Shown here piece after piece: positions 32,346-44,900 of a DNA stretch of 64,000 nt (position 1 is its first letter; every line of letters starts with the position of its first letter). Source of the stretch: Rhabdophis nuchalis (taxonomy: Eukaryota; Chordata; Lepidosauria; Squamata; Natricidae); assembly GCA_039707465.1 (NCBI GenBank), contig CM077643.1:39580605-39644604 (forward strand), in the 5' to 3' direction. The notes below the pieces were generated by a model that saw only the letters and a list, made by a program, of their open reading frames with translations, ran no database searches and was not told the DNA's origin. A program made the position numbers and the translations under genes.

Positions 32346-32501
32346 GAATCTCCATAGACATGGGGAAGAAGGAATTGCAATATGAATCTAAAAGTCAATC
32401 ACATCTGTCTGTATATCTGTCTGTCGGTATATTATCTAATTTAGAAATCACCCATTTCCCTTACTTCCTACTGCCAAGAAAAAAAGTGTAGACATGGTGG
32501 C

Positions 32502-32851
32502 TGTCAGGGTTACGGGGGATGCCCTAAGTAACACATGAGCCTCAAGCCAAATTTCAAAAGAAATCCAGTTCTTTATTAGGAGCATCATGTCACTTAAACT
32601 GTTCCCGTTTGAGGTCAACTCTTCGGTACGTGATTTATGATTCAACTGTGGCCATGTTTCCTCCCTCCTTCCAGAGTATGTCATTAATCACATTGTCCAA
32701 CGACTCTGGTAATCTGAGATCCCTCTTTGGGAAAGGTATGTGTAGAATGTGCATCTAAACGTGCCTGCTGGACTGTTCCATCAGTTCCTCCCCCCCACCT
32801 TCCTGCCCATGGCAACTCGAGAGCAGACCAGGATTGCTTCTCCAGTTGACA
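32502..32851 (-). mobile_element. Probable solo LTR, TGTCA family
   Basis: Minus-strand ends TGTCAACTGG and AACCCTGACA frame 350 bp with an AATAAA-type signal ('ttctttattagg' on +, about 32569-32580). The ends match those of 35152-35544. Flanks GTGGC and GTAGT agree only at three of five. Confidence 0.55.
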
Positions 32852-32969
32852 GTAGTAATGTTAAATAGCTTTCAGTGTCAAATTACCACTTCCCAGTTTC
32901 AGAAGCTACTGTATGTTACTTACTAGGGAAGAATTTTCCCTTTTGGAGATGATGATTTGGCCATACCAA

Positions 32970-33038
32970 ACAAAACAAACAACAAACAACAAAACAAAAC
33001 AAAACAAAACAAAACAAAACAAAACAAAACAAAACAAA
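32970..33038. repeat. (CAAAA)n microsatellite
   Basis: About nine CAAAA units after a short CAAAC stretch. Confidence 0.95.
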
Positions 33039-33197
33039 AGCAAAGAAACCTGGCCATTCATTCCTGAAAGAGGAAATCGTTTTATTATGACTTGTGGGAA
33101 TGGAAAATGGAACATGAGAAGCAGAAGCCAGGCAAAACTTGTAAAGCAGAAATGGAACACACACCGTTGTTTTAGGAAGAAGTGTATTTAGTTGATT

Positions 33198-33236
33198 AAT
33201 AAGTGTCCACTTTAAAGCAGTGGACACTTATTAAGA
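33198..33236. repeat. Short perfect hairpin
   Basis: TTAATAAGTGTCCACT and AGTGGACACTTATTAA are separated by seven bases. It may be the ends of a deleted MITE; nothing more can be said. Confidence 0.6.
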
Positions 33237-33579
33237 TCACACAATGTGATGATGATACTCAAAAGGCAGCTAATAGCTTAATATGCACTTGACTATAACT
33301 GAATAAACAACAGGATATATCTATAAGAATGAATTAATATCCTCTAGACATCATAGTTTTGCCTGCATATGTACCTATTAAATATCCAACTATAGCACAC
33401 ACTGAGGAATTTGTTGGCAAATAACAAGAGGTGATAAATGAAACATCCGAAAAGAGTGTAATACCGGTGCTACTAATGTGTGATTAGTCAACAAATCAAG
33501 GAAAATAGCAAGAAAAGAATGAGAAGTGTTATTAAGAAGATGAGGAAAAAAAATCCCAAGGAAATGTGCAGATAGAGGA

Positions 33580-34040
33580 GGAATACTCAAAGGTAATCAT
33601 TGAAGAGATAAATGATGTAAGAAGAAAATTGAAAAGCGATAAGGAAACAGTTTCAAAAGAGGACTATAGAATGACAGAGCCATAAAGAATTATATTCAGG
33701 AATCAATTTCATTAAAAAGGAATGTGTGAGAAGTCATAAACCTGCAGTCAAATTGAAAAGCAACAGGCGCAGATGGAATATCCACTGATTTGGTAGAACC
33801 AGGTAGTCAAAGTGCTAACACTCTGCATCAAAAAATATGAAATAAAACTGTCTGGTTTAAAGGCTGGAAAAGATTGATGTATACCTTCTCCTAATTCCTC
33901 TCATAAGCAAAGCTTTATTTACGAACCTTCAAAGAATACATTCACAAATGAAAAGAAAAAAGTTAATTAGTTTTGAAAAAAGGCAGAGGGCACGAGATCA
34001 GAAAGCTATCATAAAATGAATAATGGGAAGGACAAGAGAA
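33580..34040 (+). pseudogene. RTE/BovB reverse transcriptase remnant
   Basis: Translation of scattered frames gives KATGADGISTDLVE, the RTE palm motif, and downstream a FRKGRGTRDQ-like stretch (EKRQRARDQ). Many stops. It continues after the foldback at 34067. Confidence 0.6.
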
Positions 34041-34066
34041 TTTAAGAAAAAAAAGATTTATTTTGT

Positions 34067-34198
34067 GGGCTCCTTGGTGTTTTCTTGCAGATGTTTCATT
34101 ACCCATCTCAGTAACAACTGGTTAACTGATGTTACCTAGGTGGATAATGAAATGTCTTCAAGAAAGAAACCAAGCTCAGAGAGCACCAAGGATCTCAC
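34067..34198. repeat. Foldback related to PLE 3' end
   Basis: 'tcttgcagatgtttcattac' and 'ataatgaaatgtcttcaaga' are imperfect inverse copies around a ~50-bp centre. Outer flanks 'ccttggtg' and 'caccaagg' also pair. It interrupts the RTE remnant. Confidence 0.6.
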
Positions 34199-34424
34199 AG
34201 TTCAATCCCGAGCTACAAATATTCTCCTCTAAAGATTTATTTTATTAACTATAGCAAGCCCTTTGTGTAGATCATGTCAAAATGTGAAATATATCAAGGC
34301 TAATTTAATACATCTAAATTATACTTCTGACAAAACTTTACGGAAAAAAAGAAACTGTTAAAAGATGCTTCGAATAGAGAAGTGAGTGATACAAAGCTGA
34401 ATACTGTTTCGCTATCTGTCTAGC

Positions 34425-34425
<1 letters not shown>

Positions 34426-34458
<33 letters not shown>
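34426..34458. repeat. (TTGA)n microsatellite
   Basis: About eight GATT units. Following bases to 34560 look like an old RTE 3' fragment. Confidence 0.9.
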
Positions 34459-34671
34459 GTGATGATTATGTGCCTTTGAGTTGGCAGAAACAATTAGCAA
34501 TCTCATACACTTTCTCCAGGATGATCTGTCCCCAACCTGTCAGTTCAAAGGCTGGTTGTTGTACATGTTGTTGTCAGTTTTGTCTTTTCTGTATAGCCCT
34601 ATTTGTTCTGCTTTAAAATTAGCAGGAAAAATATTGAAATGGTGGGTAGTTTCTACCTAATAGGATCAATC

Positions 34672-34796
<125 letters not shown>

Positions 34797-34859
34797 AGCA
34801 GCCAAGAAATATACAACCAACGAGCACTTACTAACATAGCAATGGTAGTTATGCAGTTG

Positions 34860-34985
34860 CCATGATTAGTCTATATTAGAAGAAGTAATGTCATGCAAGA
34901 AATGCTTTTCTCTGTAATACTATATGGATGCAAAAGTTGGAGTTTGAAGAAGCAGGATAGGAAGAATAACTATGTTTTTGAATTT
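34860..34985 (+). pseudogene. RTE/BovB RT C-terminal scrap
   Basis: Reads approximately ILYGCKSWSLKKQDRK, the RTE YGCESWTLKK motif, and probably belongs to the remnant at 33580-34040. Confidence 0.6.
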
Positions 34986-35151
34986 TGGCAAGGGCTCAGT
35001 GTCATTCCCAGGATGTAGGTGCCTTGGTATTGAACTGATTGCCAGTTAATTCCTTATAAATCAAACTAGGATGTGAAATTAATATTGGCCACATAGAACC
35101 AAACATTTTACTTATAATCCAATTATTGTGCTTCTCTAATTATTGTCTAAC

Positions 35152-35544
35152 TGTCAGGGTTCCAAGTAACACCCCTAATGAAAGAAGACTCCAAGGCTTG
35201 AGTTTCCTCATAGTTCCATTTTATTAGAGATGTCATATTGGCACATCTGGGAAAACCCAAATGTGAAAGCTTCCAGGTTTTCCCCACCCAAAAGAAAGTT
35301 CAAGTCCCTGCCCAGCACCCACATGTCCATCACAAGATCCCATCAGGCACCATCTGAAATTGAGAATACCTTCCAGTCACCTCATCACAGCTGCAGGGCA
35401 AGATGACCTTGACTTTTTGAGAAAGAATGTTATTATGGCTACATATCACCCACATTCTGTAAAATTTCCCCTCCCGTTTTCCCACAGGAGAAAATGTGGC
35501 AGGCCTGAAGTCCCAAAGGTAAAAGATTGCTTCCAGGTCTGACA
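35152..35544 (-). mobile_element. Solo LTR, TGTCA family, perfect TSD
   Basis: 393 bp with minus-strand ends TGTCAGACCTGG and GGAACCCTGACA, flanked by CTAAC at 35147-35151 and 35545-35549. An AATAAA signal is present ('ttttatt' at about 35219-35225 on +). Same family as 32502-32851. Confidence 0.85.
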
Positions 35545-35549
35545 CTAAC

Positions 35550-36780
35550 ATTACTGGGTACTGTTATCTATTATCAGAGATACCTGATAATAGAAGGAGT
35601 GGTATGTAGTCACACGAGGCATCAATGAATGGGTCTGTTTTCAAACAGCCCAGAGTCCAAGATGGGTACAAGGAGGGTGGAGGGTAACTTGTCAAATCAA
35701 AGGAAGCAAGAGATCTGCAAGTGACATCCAGCTTGTCTGCCAACCATGGATGCTTGGCAGCTATAAATTTTGACAACCCAGACTGACTCCGTGACTACCA
35801 CAAGGTCAGAAGATAATAAATTGGAGACAAGCGGATGTTGAGTTGTCATTTTCCTTAGATGCCTATTTGCTTCTGTCCTTGTTTCCAAACAGTTACATGA
35901 AGGGGGCATTAAAAACAATCTCTCCCCAGTATCCATGTTCATGGCATGCAGCAGACTATCTTTCCACACTCTCAGTTCTAGTCGATAAAATAGCTATTGA
36001 TTTTTTCCCTCAACATTGTCCTGTATGTTCACAGCAGCCCTGTGTGGTCATTTCATGAAAATCTCTGAAGGCTAAAAAGGAAGAGGAAGAGAAGGTTGAA
36101 GGGAGCTTCTCTTTTTTTAGGCACAAAGGGATATTTGCTATCTTTCACTCTTTTCACTCTTCCTTTTCAGCTCCATGACTAAAAACATACTCCCCCACCC
36201 AAACTGGCTTCAGTGCTTAATACTGGAGAGGGCTAGGTGGGAAATATGAGCCATTTGAGGTAAACCAGGTTAGGAAATGAACACCACAAGAAATACTAGA
36301 ACTCTACTTTCTTGATATTCAGGAGGTCCTGGGAGGTCGGTTGTAACTCTGAATGATCTTTAAACATGTGGATATAAGTTGAGGACTATCTGTAGGTTAT
36401 AATAACATCATCCCCACAGAGTTTCTCTTTCCCTCCCTCTTATGCTCAAGATAGTTAGGGCAACTAATCTTGAGTTTGTTTCTCACCCATTCCTTTTTTC
36501 CTGGACTAAAGTCATATTTTACTAAGAGTTGCCATGTATTTTCATTAAGGCCATCTCTGTTCTCCTTTACAGGAAGAGATCAGTTCCTCTGTTGTTATCA
36601 TCATTTTGGATAACATAGTAAGTCAATGAAGTTCTATGGGATAGAGTTTATTTATCTGTTTCTTTGTTTGCTTTTTGATTGATTGATTGTTTGTTTACTT
36701 ACTTACTTATGTAACCACTCTTCTCATCAAGATGACTCTGGACAGCATGAAGAGATTAAAAAAATACAATAATAATAATG
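35550..36780. other. Unique sequence
   Basis: A ten-base hairpin at 35568-35593 (CTATTATCAG / CTGATAATAG) and short TTGT/ACTT repeats near 36680-36710. No gene. Confidence 0.4.
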
Positions 36781-36786
36781 TTGTTG

Positions 36787-37168
36787 TTGTTATTAGTTGT
36801 GAAGATGTGTCTGACCCATTGTAACCCCATGGACAACATTCCTCTGGGCCTTCCTGTACTCTACCATTCTCTGGAGTCCATTTAAGCTCACACCTACTGC
36901 TTCAATGAGTCCATCCAACCACCTCATTCTCTGTTGTCCTTTTCTTCTTTTGCCCTCAGTTGTTCCCAGCATTAGACTCTTCTCCAGTAAGTCCTTCCTT
37001 CTCATTTGGTGGCCAAAGTATTTGAGTTTCATCTTCAGGATCTGGCCTTCTAAAGAGCAGTCAGGGTGATCTCCTATAGGACTGACTGGTTTGATCAATT
37101 TGCAGTCCAAGGGACTTCCAGGAGTCTTCTCCAGCACTATTTGGCACTCAGCCTTTCTTATGGTCCAA
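36787..37168 (-). pseudogene. BovB LINE 3' end with ORF2 C-terminus
   Basis: The minus frame ends with RMRWLDGLIEAVGVSLN, then LQRMVEYRKAQRNVVHGV and MGQTHLHN, the standard BovB ORF2 terminus. It is open for 114 codons, although 5'-truncated. The 3' untranslated end lies at 36787-36800. An L2 abuts it on the right. Confidence 0.9.
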
Positions 37169-38790
37169 CTTTATTATTTTTATTTATTTATTTATTCGAC
37201 TTGTTAACCGCCACCTCTCCCCAAAGGGACTCGGGACGGTGAACAGGAAATTTAAAAAACATAATACATCAGAAAATAAATATATAAATACTTAAAATTA
37301 TATTAAATTAACACCTGTGCTAAAATATACCCCATTAAAACTAAAACAAATATAAAAAATTATCTACTAAAAACCGTACGGCTTCCAGACACCGGGACAT
37401 CACTTCGACGGCATCGTTGGGGTGGTTTGGGGTAGAGATGTAAAGCTGAGTATCATCAGCATACAGATGGTAATCTACCCCAAAACCATGGATGATCTCG
37501 CCCAGCAGCTTCATATATGCATTGAACAGGAGAGGCGAGAGGACCGACCCCTGAGGCACCCCACAAGTGAGAGGCCTCGAGGTTGACCTCTGCCCCCCTG
37601 CCAATACAAATTGCGATCGACAGGAGAGGTAGGAGGAGAACCACCATAAAATGGTGCCCCTCACCCGCAACCCCTCCAGTCGATGCAATAGGATACCATG
37701 GTCGATGGTATCAAAAGCCGCCGAGAGGTCTAATAGGACCAGGATGGAGGAACAACCCCCATCTCTGGCCCTCCAGAGATCATCCACCAACGCGACCAAT
37801 GCCGTCTCCATGCTGTGACCGGGCTGGAACCCGGACTGGCGCGGGTCCAGATAATCAACTTCCTCCAGGTGACGGGGAAACTGTTGTGCCACCACACTCT
37901 CTACAACCTTTGCCAAAAAGTGAAGGTTGGAGACCGGACGATAATTTACTAACAATGCTGGGTCCAGGGAAGGCTTCTTGATGAGAGGCCTCACCACCGC
38001 CTCTTTCAAGACGATAGGCAACAACCCCTCACTCAAAGAAGCATTCACTATTTCCTGGAGCCAGCCTCATGAAACCTCCCAGGATGCCAGTACAAGCCAG
38101 GAGGTACACAGGTCCAATAAACATGTGGTGGCTCTCAGTCGCCTATGCAACCTGTCCATATCATCGGAAGTAACAGAGTCAAACTCCTCCCAGAATGGTA
38201 TCTCAAGACCCGCCTCCGACATCCCCTCCAGACCACTTCCAGTGGAGACCAACTCGCTCCGAATCTGAGCGATTTTGTCCTGCAGATACTCCCCAAATTC
38301 CTCTGCTCTGCCCTGTAGAGGGGCTTCCCGCAGCCTCTGTTGAATGAGGGAGCGGGTTAACCCAAACAGGGCGGCAGGGCAGTTATCTGCGGACGCAATA
38401 AGAGTGGCACAATACTGACGCTTGGCCACTCTTAACACCACAAGGTAAGTCCTTAAATGGGCTCTCACCTGTGTTCGGTCAGATTCGGAGCGTGTAGATC
38501 TCCACCTCCTCTTTAGGCATCTCTTGTGGTGCTTCATCACCCTCAACTCCTCGGAAAACCAAGGAGCCTGGGTGGTTCGCTGCCGCAAGAGAGGCCGCAA
38601 AGGCGCGACCCGGTCCAAGGCCCCAGTGGCCGCACTATTCCATGCAGCCACTAGGTCCTCCATCCGGGCATGGGTCAGGGCTACAGGTAGTGGCCTAAGC
38701 TCCATCTGGAACCTTTCAGGTTCCATCAGGTGCCTGGGGCGGAACCATCTTGGAAATTCCGGTTCCGCTTTCTGTTTTCATCCTATGGTG
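37169..38790 (-). pseudogene. L2 LINE, internally deleted
   Basis: The RT half (37380-38048: SAAFDTIDHGILLHRL, GVPQGSVLSPLLF, YADDTQLYIS) and the upstream linker (38067-38790) are readable with few breaks. At about 37375 the coding sequence jumps into the 3' UTR, so the C-terminal ~250 codons are missing. Tail TTTA at 37170-37196. A shift lies near 38050. Confidence 0.85.
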
Positions 38791-39300
38791 ACTTTTTTGG
38801 TAAAGATTTTTCTTTTAAATATTCATACATGCTTTTTTTAAACTTTGTGGGAATGAAATTCCAAATACTGAGGTAATGGTTCCAGTGTGAGTGAATTGTG
38901 TTCAACACATGCGTGGAACTTTAAGACTGGTTCATGCAATGCCAATCATGAAACTACCCCAAAAAACAAAACAAACCCTTCACCTCCCTCAAATTAAACT
39001 TTTCAGGCATGATATCCTCATAGTGTCTAGAATAGTATATGGTTGACTTGGTTGACTACTCCAAATTTCAAGGAGAGCTCACATGATTGGCAGAACCAGG
39101 GGAACAGTTTAAATAGTTCTTAGGCACTGGGATGTCTAAGTTAGACATTGCAGTGTCTCAGGTGGATTAACTGTTGCTCTATTCAATTGGGCTACGTTTT
39201 CCTTAAAAAAAAATAGAGTAGCACACTATACTCCACGATTCAGCTTCCAAACACCCAATGTAGTGTTTTTGACTGTCCACACTGTGTAGACTAAGAGTAT
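38791..39300. other. Unique AT-rich sequence
   Basis: Nothing recognised. Confidence 0.4.
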
Positions 39301-39525
39301 ATGGAGATTCCCAGTCATCCAAATCATTATTGTCCCAAAGGTGCTTCTTCAACAGACAACTGGAGTTTCATTATTTCGCTTGAAGATGTTTCACTTCTCA
39401 CCCAAACAGCTTCCTCAGTTCTTCTTCAGTCAGAACTGAAGAAGCTTCTTGGATGAGAAGTGAAGGGTCTTCAAGCAAAACAAAGAAAGTCCAGTTGCCT
39501 TTTGGAAAAGCACATTTGGGACATA
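39301..39525. repeat. Inverted repeat, PLE-like foldback
   Basis: 'cccaaaggtgcttcttcaac' pairs with 'ggaaaagcacatttggga', and 'tgaagatgtttcacttctca' with 'tgagaagtgaagggtcttca'. Arms are about 100 bp with indels, centre near 39420. Confidence 0.7.
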
Positions 39526-40056
39526 GACTAAGAGGTTGGTTTCTGTGAGCCATCCAGATGTGTAAACCACCAGCACAGCTGGCTTTGAAACTAGAAATTT
39601 GAAACAACTCCAACTAGAATTGGTATGAGAAAGCTCTCTCCACCCAAACCTTATGTTCTCTCCATACTGCTAAATTTTCATTGTTTTTGCACTCTGCCCC
39701 CCAGTATATTGCCATTTGATATAGAAATATATCAGTGAACATGTACAAGTGTTACAGAGCCTGCAATTTCACACACTAGTGAAGCTCATTCTAGGACAAT
39801 TATATTTTTTAGCTTGTCCCTAATTGTAAGATGGGAGGAACACTTCAGCTTTTAAATTTATTATAGACAAGCTGTTGCAGAGTAACTACATAAAACAAAT
39901 AGAAGACTGAATAGTGTTTTCAAGAGTGGGGAATGGAGGGGGAATGCTCGGTGAGATTCCTTCCTTTGTAAGAGAACAGGTTCTGATTTTTCTCTCCCAA
40001 ATGTTAGAAGGTATGGCTATCAATCTTTCCCATTCAGAAACTGATAGCCTCTGCAT
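39526..40056. other. Unique sequence
   Basis: No element recognised. Confidence 0.35.
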
Positions 40057-40300
40057 TGTTGGAAAGCTCCCAGCTTGGCGGGGAGGCGTGATCAAGCATG
40101 GAGCCAGCCTGGAGTCATTGCACAACCGCCAAAGGACTAAGGCAGACTCCTTTTAAGTTCCTTGCAGCCTTATCTAATTATTCCCAGGAGTAGGCTGCCA
40201 GACTGGGGAGATTCCTGTATTCTAGGCAGAACATAATAAAGTACTTTGCTTGAACTTTGCACATGAGTCTAATTGTTCACACTTGAAATATAGAGTAACA
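40057..40300 (+). mobile_element. Possible solo LTR
   Basis: Starts TGTTGG, has AATAAA at 40235-40240, and could end TAACA at 40300. No clear target duplication. Confidence 0.3.
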
Positions 40301-40385
40301 TAGATTGCACACAAACATTTGAATTCTGAAAAAGAATAGGAATGGTGGTTTTATTTCAATTGGTGAAATAATACTTATACTGGAC

Positions 40386-40645
40386 TAGAATAGAATAGAA
40401 TAACAAAGGAACCTTGGAGGTCTTCTAGTCCAACCACCTACTATGGCAGAAAACCCTACACTACTTCAGACTAATGGTTATCCAACAACTTCTTAAAAAC
40501 TTCCAATGTTGGAGCATTCACAACTTCTGGAGGCAAGTTGTTCCACTGATTAATTGTTCAAACTGTCAGGAAATTTCTCCTTGGTTCTAAGTTGCTCCTC
40601 TCTTTGATTAGTTTCCACCCATTGCTTCTTGTCCTACCCTACCTT
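40386..40645 (-). mobile_element. CR1 LINE 3' end
   Basis: Antisense of 5235-5450: 'ttggaggtcttctagtccaa', 'acaacttctggaggcaagtt', 'caggaaatttctccttggtt'. A GAATA tail at 40386-40402. Confidence 0.85.
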
Positions 40646-40810
40646 TATATTGACTAAAGTCAATATGAATTGCGAAGGCTTGCTTGTGGATGTGAATGTA
40701 CTAACTGGGTGCTTGGTGAATTATTTGAAGATATGAGTCAATCAGGAATGATAATGTTCCTTCCTTCCTCCCTTCCTTCCTCTGAAATTTTGTCAATCAG
40801 TTGAAAGCGA

Positions 40811-40886
40811 TTACCGCATTTTTCGGAGTATAAAACACACCTTTTTTCCTCTAAAAAGAGACTGAAAATCTGGATGCATCTTATAC
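40811..40886 (+). mobile_element. DNA transposon left half, split by L2
   Basis: 'gcatttttcggagtataaaa' and 'tggatgcatcttatac' form the left end of a repeat whose continuation appears at 45441. Confidence 0.55.
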
Positions 40887-40894
40887 GATGTGCG

Positions 40895-40904
40895 AAGATG
40901 GCGG
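40895..40904 (+). promoter_or_regulatory. YY1-type motif at LINE 5' end
   Basis: AAGATGGCGG fits the YY1 consensus and lies about eight bases from the inferred 5' end, as in mammalian L1, where YY1 fixes the start site. Function here is inferred. Confidence 0.5.
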
Positions 40905-41969
40905 TCTGCCATCGAGAGCTCTGAGGGTCGCAGGGCTCAAAAATTGGCTGGAAGAATGCTGCCCGGCCTGTTGGACAGCTGTAAGGGCCGGGCTTAGGGA
41001 GTGGACCACCCCGGCTATCTTTTGAGACCAGGAGGGTCTCTCGGGGTGGATAGGCGGCTCCGGAGGGACGACGCCGGGCGGAGGCCCCAGAAACGCCCAC
41101 AATCGCCGGACGGAGTGGGAGGAGGCCGGAGGGAGTAGAGCAGAGGCCGGAAACGCCGGGAAACGCCGGGACGGAGTTTGGAGGAGGCCGGAGGCCGAGG
41201 GCACGATGGGCTGGAGCTGGGACGGCCAGGCTGGCAGCAGCGGAGATGGAGGCAGCGGAGGCGGCAGCGGAGACGGCTCTGAAGAACACAGGACGCCGTC
41301 GGAGGTTCCAGGTCGCCCACTGTTGATAGGTGGGGCCTTGGGGGGGGGGCGAAAATCGCCGCCCCAGATAGATGGGGCCTCGGAGGGCCGAAAGTCACCG
41401 TTCCGCGCCGGGCCAGGAGGTGAGGAGTTTGGGCCGGGAGTGCCGTTCTGGAGCCGGGCCGGGCTGGGTCGGGAGGCTGAGGAGTTGGGCCTGGCGACCA
41501 GGCCTGGCGACCAGACGACCAGAAGGCCGAAGAGAGTTTGGACTGGGAGGCCGAGGAACAACTAGGCTGAAACCTGGCTTGTTGGAGAACTGGACGGATT
41601 GGGTGAGGTGGCCAGGCCATGGTTGGAGTTGGAGTGGAAGATCAGGCCTAGGCCTCAAACTTACCCACTTAGATGAACTATTCCTACCACCCTCGATTTT
41701 GTGAACAAGTGCTGAGCCGGACTATATATTTCTCCCTTGCATACTGTGAACAATGAATTTTAGTGTATTTATTGTATTTAATGTATTTAACAGCTATTTA
41801 AATACTATTTAACATCTATTTAATATCTATTTTTAATATCTATTTAACATCTATTCTATTATTCATTTTAACATCTTCATTATGTATTTATAACATCTGT
41901 TTTCACAGTTTTTAACATCATCGTAGCCAATTTGTAGCCCTAGATTAACAGCTTGACCCATTTTATTAG

Positions 41970-44900
41970 ATGTACTCTAAAGCAGACCTACTGTTACTGC
42001 GAGAGTCCCCCCTCTCGCAGGTATGGCCCGCTGTGTTATCAAGGGCACACTTTGATGAGGGACTAGTAAGTCAGGAGAAGTGGCGAAAGCGCAGGTGTAG
42101 GGGTTTTTTAGTAAAAAAGCTGTTGTCTGTTTTAGGGGGTACCAGGGAGGAGGGAGGGTTTAGACAGGTTGAGACTAGCCAGAAGGGAACGGGCCGAGCC
42201 AGCAGACGACGGAGGGAGGCGGATGGTTCCGTTAAGAGGGGGGAAACACAAGTCATTCCGGTGGAGGGCTTCTCCATCCAGAGGGTCGTGGGGAGGGGCA
42301 GGACCGAGGGGAGACAAGTTCCTTCCTCCCGGTTGGAGGCACGTAGCCGTTGGTTACAAACGGTTGGGTGCCACAACCCCCGCAGGCTAGGTGGCCAGGG
42401 AATACAGAGCCAGGGTCTGCGGCTGATGTTTTGCAACGCCAGGTCCGTTGTCAACAAAGCCCCCCTCATTAGTGACCTTGTGTCAGAGGGGGAGCCGGAC
42501 CTGGTAGGAATTGCGGAGACCTGGTTGGGCCACGAGGGAGGACATCCCCTCGTTGAAATGTGCCCACCAGGCTACCGCGCATTTCATCAGCCGCGGGCCC
42601 TAGGCAGGGGTGGTGGGGTAGCGGTCATTATTAAGGAAGGCCTTGAGCCGAGAGAGACCATTGTGCCTCAGACTTCCGGCTGTGAGTCCCTCTGCGTGAA
42701 GTGGGGCCTAGGGAGGCAGTTGGGCTTGCTGGTTGTATACCTGGCTCCCCGCTATGTAGCAGCAGCCCTGCCCGAGCTCCTGGAGGTGATCGCTACGGTG
42801 GCAGTGGAGACCCCCAGACTTATAGTCATGGGGGACTTTAACCTGCCATCGTTGGGCAAATCATCCGTGGCAGCTCGGGAGTTCATGGCTTCCATGACGG
42901 CCATGGACCTGACCCAAGTAATTCAGGGCCCCACCCACGAGGGTGGACATACGCCGGACCTCATCTTCGTCTCGGGCCAATGGAAAAGTGATCTGGGTAC
43001 AGGGGATATAGTCATTACACCCTTGTCATGGTCAGACCACTCACTTCTCCGGCTCGACTTTCCGACCGCTGCTCCCCTCCGCGGGGAGGCGGAACCAGAG
43101 TCACTAATCTGGTACCGCCCCAGGCGCTTGATGGACCCAGATGGGTTCCAGACAGCGCTTGGGCCATTTCCTGTATCCCTGACCCGCGCCCCGATGGAGG
43201 ACCTCACGGCCGCATGGAATAGTGCGGCCGTGGGAGCCTTAGATCGGGTCGCGCCCTTGCGGCCTCTCTTGCGGCGGCGAACCACCCTGGCTCCTTGGTT
43301 CACTGAGGAGCTGCGGGTGATGAAACGCCGCAAGAGATGCCTAGAGAGAAGATGGAGGGCTAGCCGCTCTGAATCTGACCGGACACAGGTAAGAGCCCAT
43401 TTACGGACTTACATTGTGGCGCTGAGGGTGGCCAAACGTCATCATTGTGCCACTCTCATAGCATCCGCAGAAAACCGCCCTGCCGCCCTGTTTAGGGTGA
43501 CCCGCTCCCTCCTTCAACAGAGGGAGCGGGAAGCCCCGCTACAGGGTAGAGCAGAGGAATTTGTGATTTTTCTGCAGGAGAAAACCGCCCAGATACAGAG
43601 TGAGCTAACCCCCATTCATGGCCCAGTGGGATGCCACGGGGGAGATCTTGTTTGGGAGGAGTTTGACTCCGTTACTTCCGAGGATATGGACAGGCTACGT
43701 GGGCGACTGCGAGCCACCACATGTTTATTGGACCCGTGTCCCTCCTGGCTTGTACTGGCATCCTGGGAGGTGACACGAGGCTGGCTCCAAGAGGTTGTCA
43801 ACGCATCCTTGAGTGAGGGTTCCTTGCCTGCCTCCCTAAAAGAGGCCATGGTGAGGCCCCTCCTCAAGAAGCCCTCTTTGGACCCAGCTCTTTTGAACAA
43901 CTACCGTCCAGTCTCCAACCTTCCCTTCTTGGCGAAGGTTGTTGAGAGTGTGGTGGCACAACAGTTTCCCCGTCACCTGGAGGAAGTTGACTATCTAGAT
44001 CCGCGCCAGTCCGGCTTTCGGCCCGGGCATAGCACCGAGACGGCATTGGTCGCGTTGGTAGATGATCTCTGGAGGGCCAGAGATGGGGGATGTTCCTCCA
44101 TCCTGGTCCTATTAGACCTCTCGGCGGCTTTCGATACCATCGACCATGGTATCCTATTGCATCGGCTGGGGGGGTTGGGGGTGGGAGGCACCGTTTTACG
44201 GTGGTTCTCCTCCTACCTCTCTGGCCGATCGCAATTTGTGCGGGCAGGAGAGCAGAGGTCGACCCCGAGACCCCTCACATGCGGGGTGCCTCAGGGGTCG
44301 GTCCTCTCGCCTCTCCTGTTTAACGCATACATGAAGCCGCTGGGCGAGATCATCCGTGGTTTTGGGGTAGAGTACCACCTGTACGCTGATGACACCCAGC
44401 TGTACATATCTACCCCAAACCACCCCAACGATGCCGTAGCGGTGATGTGCCAGTGCCTGGAAGCCGTGCGGATCTGGATGGGAAGTAACGGACTTAGGCT
44501 CAACCCGACCAAGACCGAGTGGCTGTGGTTTCCGGCTGCCCGATTCAACCAGCTCTCTCCAACGCTGGCCATAGGGGGCGAACATCTTGCCCCTGTGGAT
44601 GGGGCGCGCAACTTGGGTGTCCTCCTGGATACCCGGCTGTCCATGGAAGATCAAGTGACAGCCGTGGCCAGGAGGGCGTTTTACCAGGTTCGCCTGGTAC
44701 GCCAGTTGCGCCCCCTATTGGATCGGGACGCCCTTCGCACAGTCACTCATGCTCTCGTGACATCCCGACTGGATTATTGCAACTCTCTCTACATGGGGCT
44801 CCCCTTGAGGTGTACCCGGAGGCTTCAGTTGGTCCAGAATGCAGCCGCGCGAGCAATTATGGGCACCTCTAGGTTTGCCCATGTAACACCGCTGTTGCGC

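Noticed and set aside
40738..41620. Minus-strand frames of 183-226 codons
   Set aside because: They are antisense to the GC-rich L2 leader and have no recognisable domains.
41206..41704. Possible L2 ORF1 on + strand (119 and 110 codons)
   Set aside because: Gly/Arg-rich composition follows GC content, with no RNA-binding or coiled-coil features.
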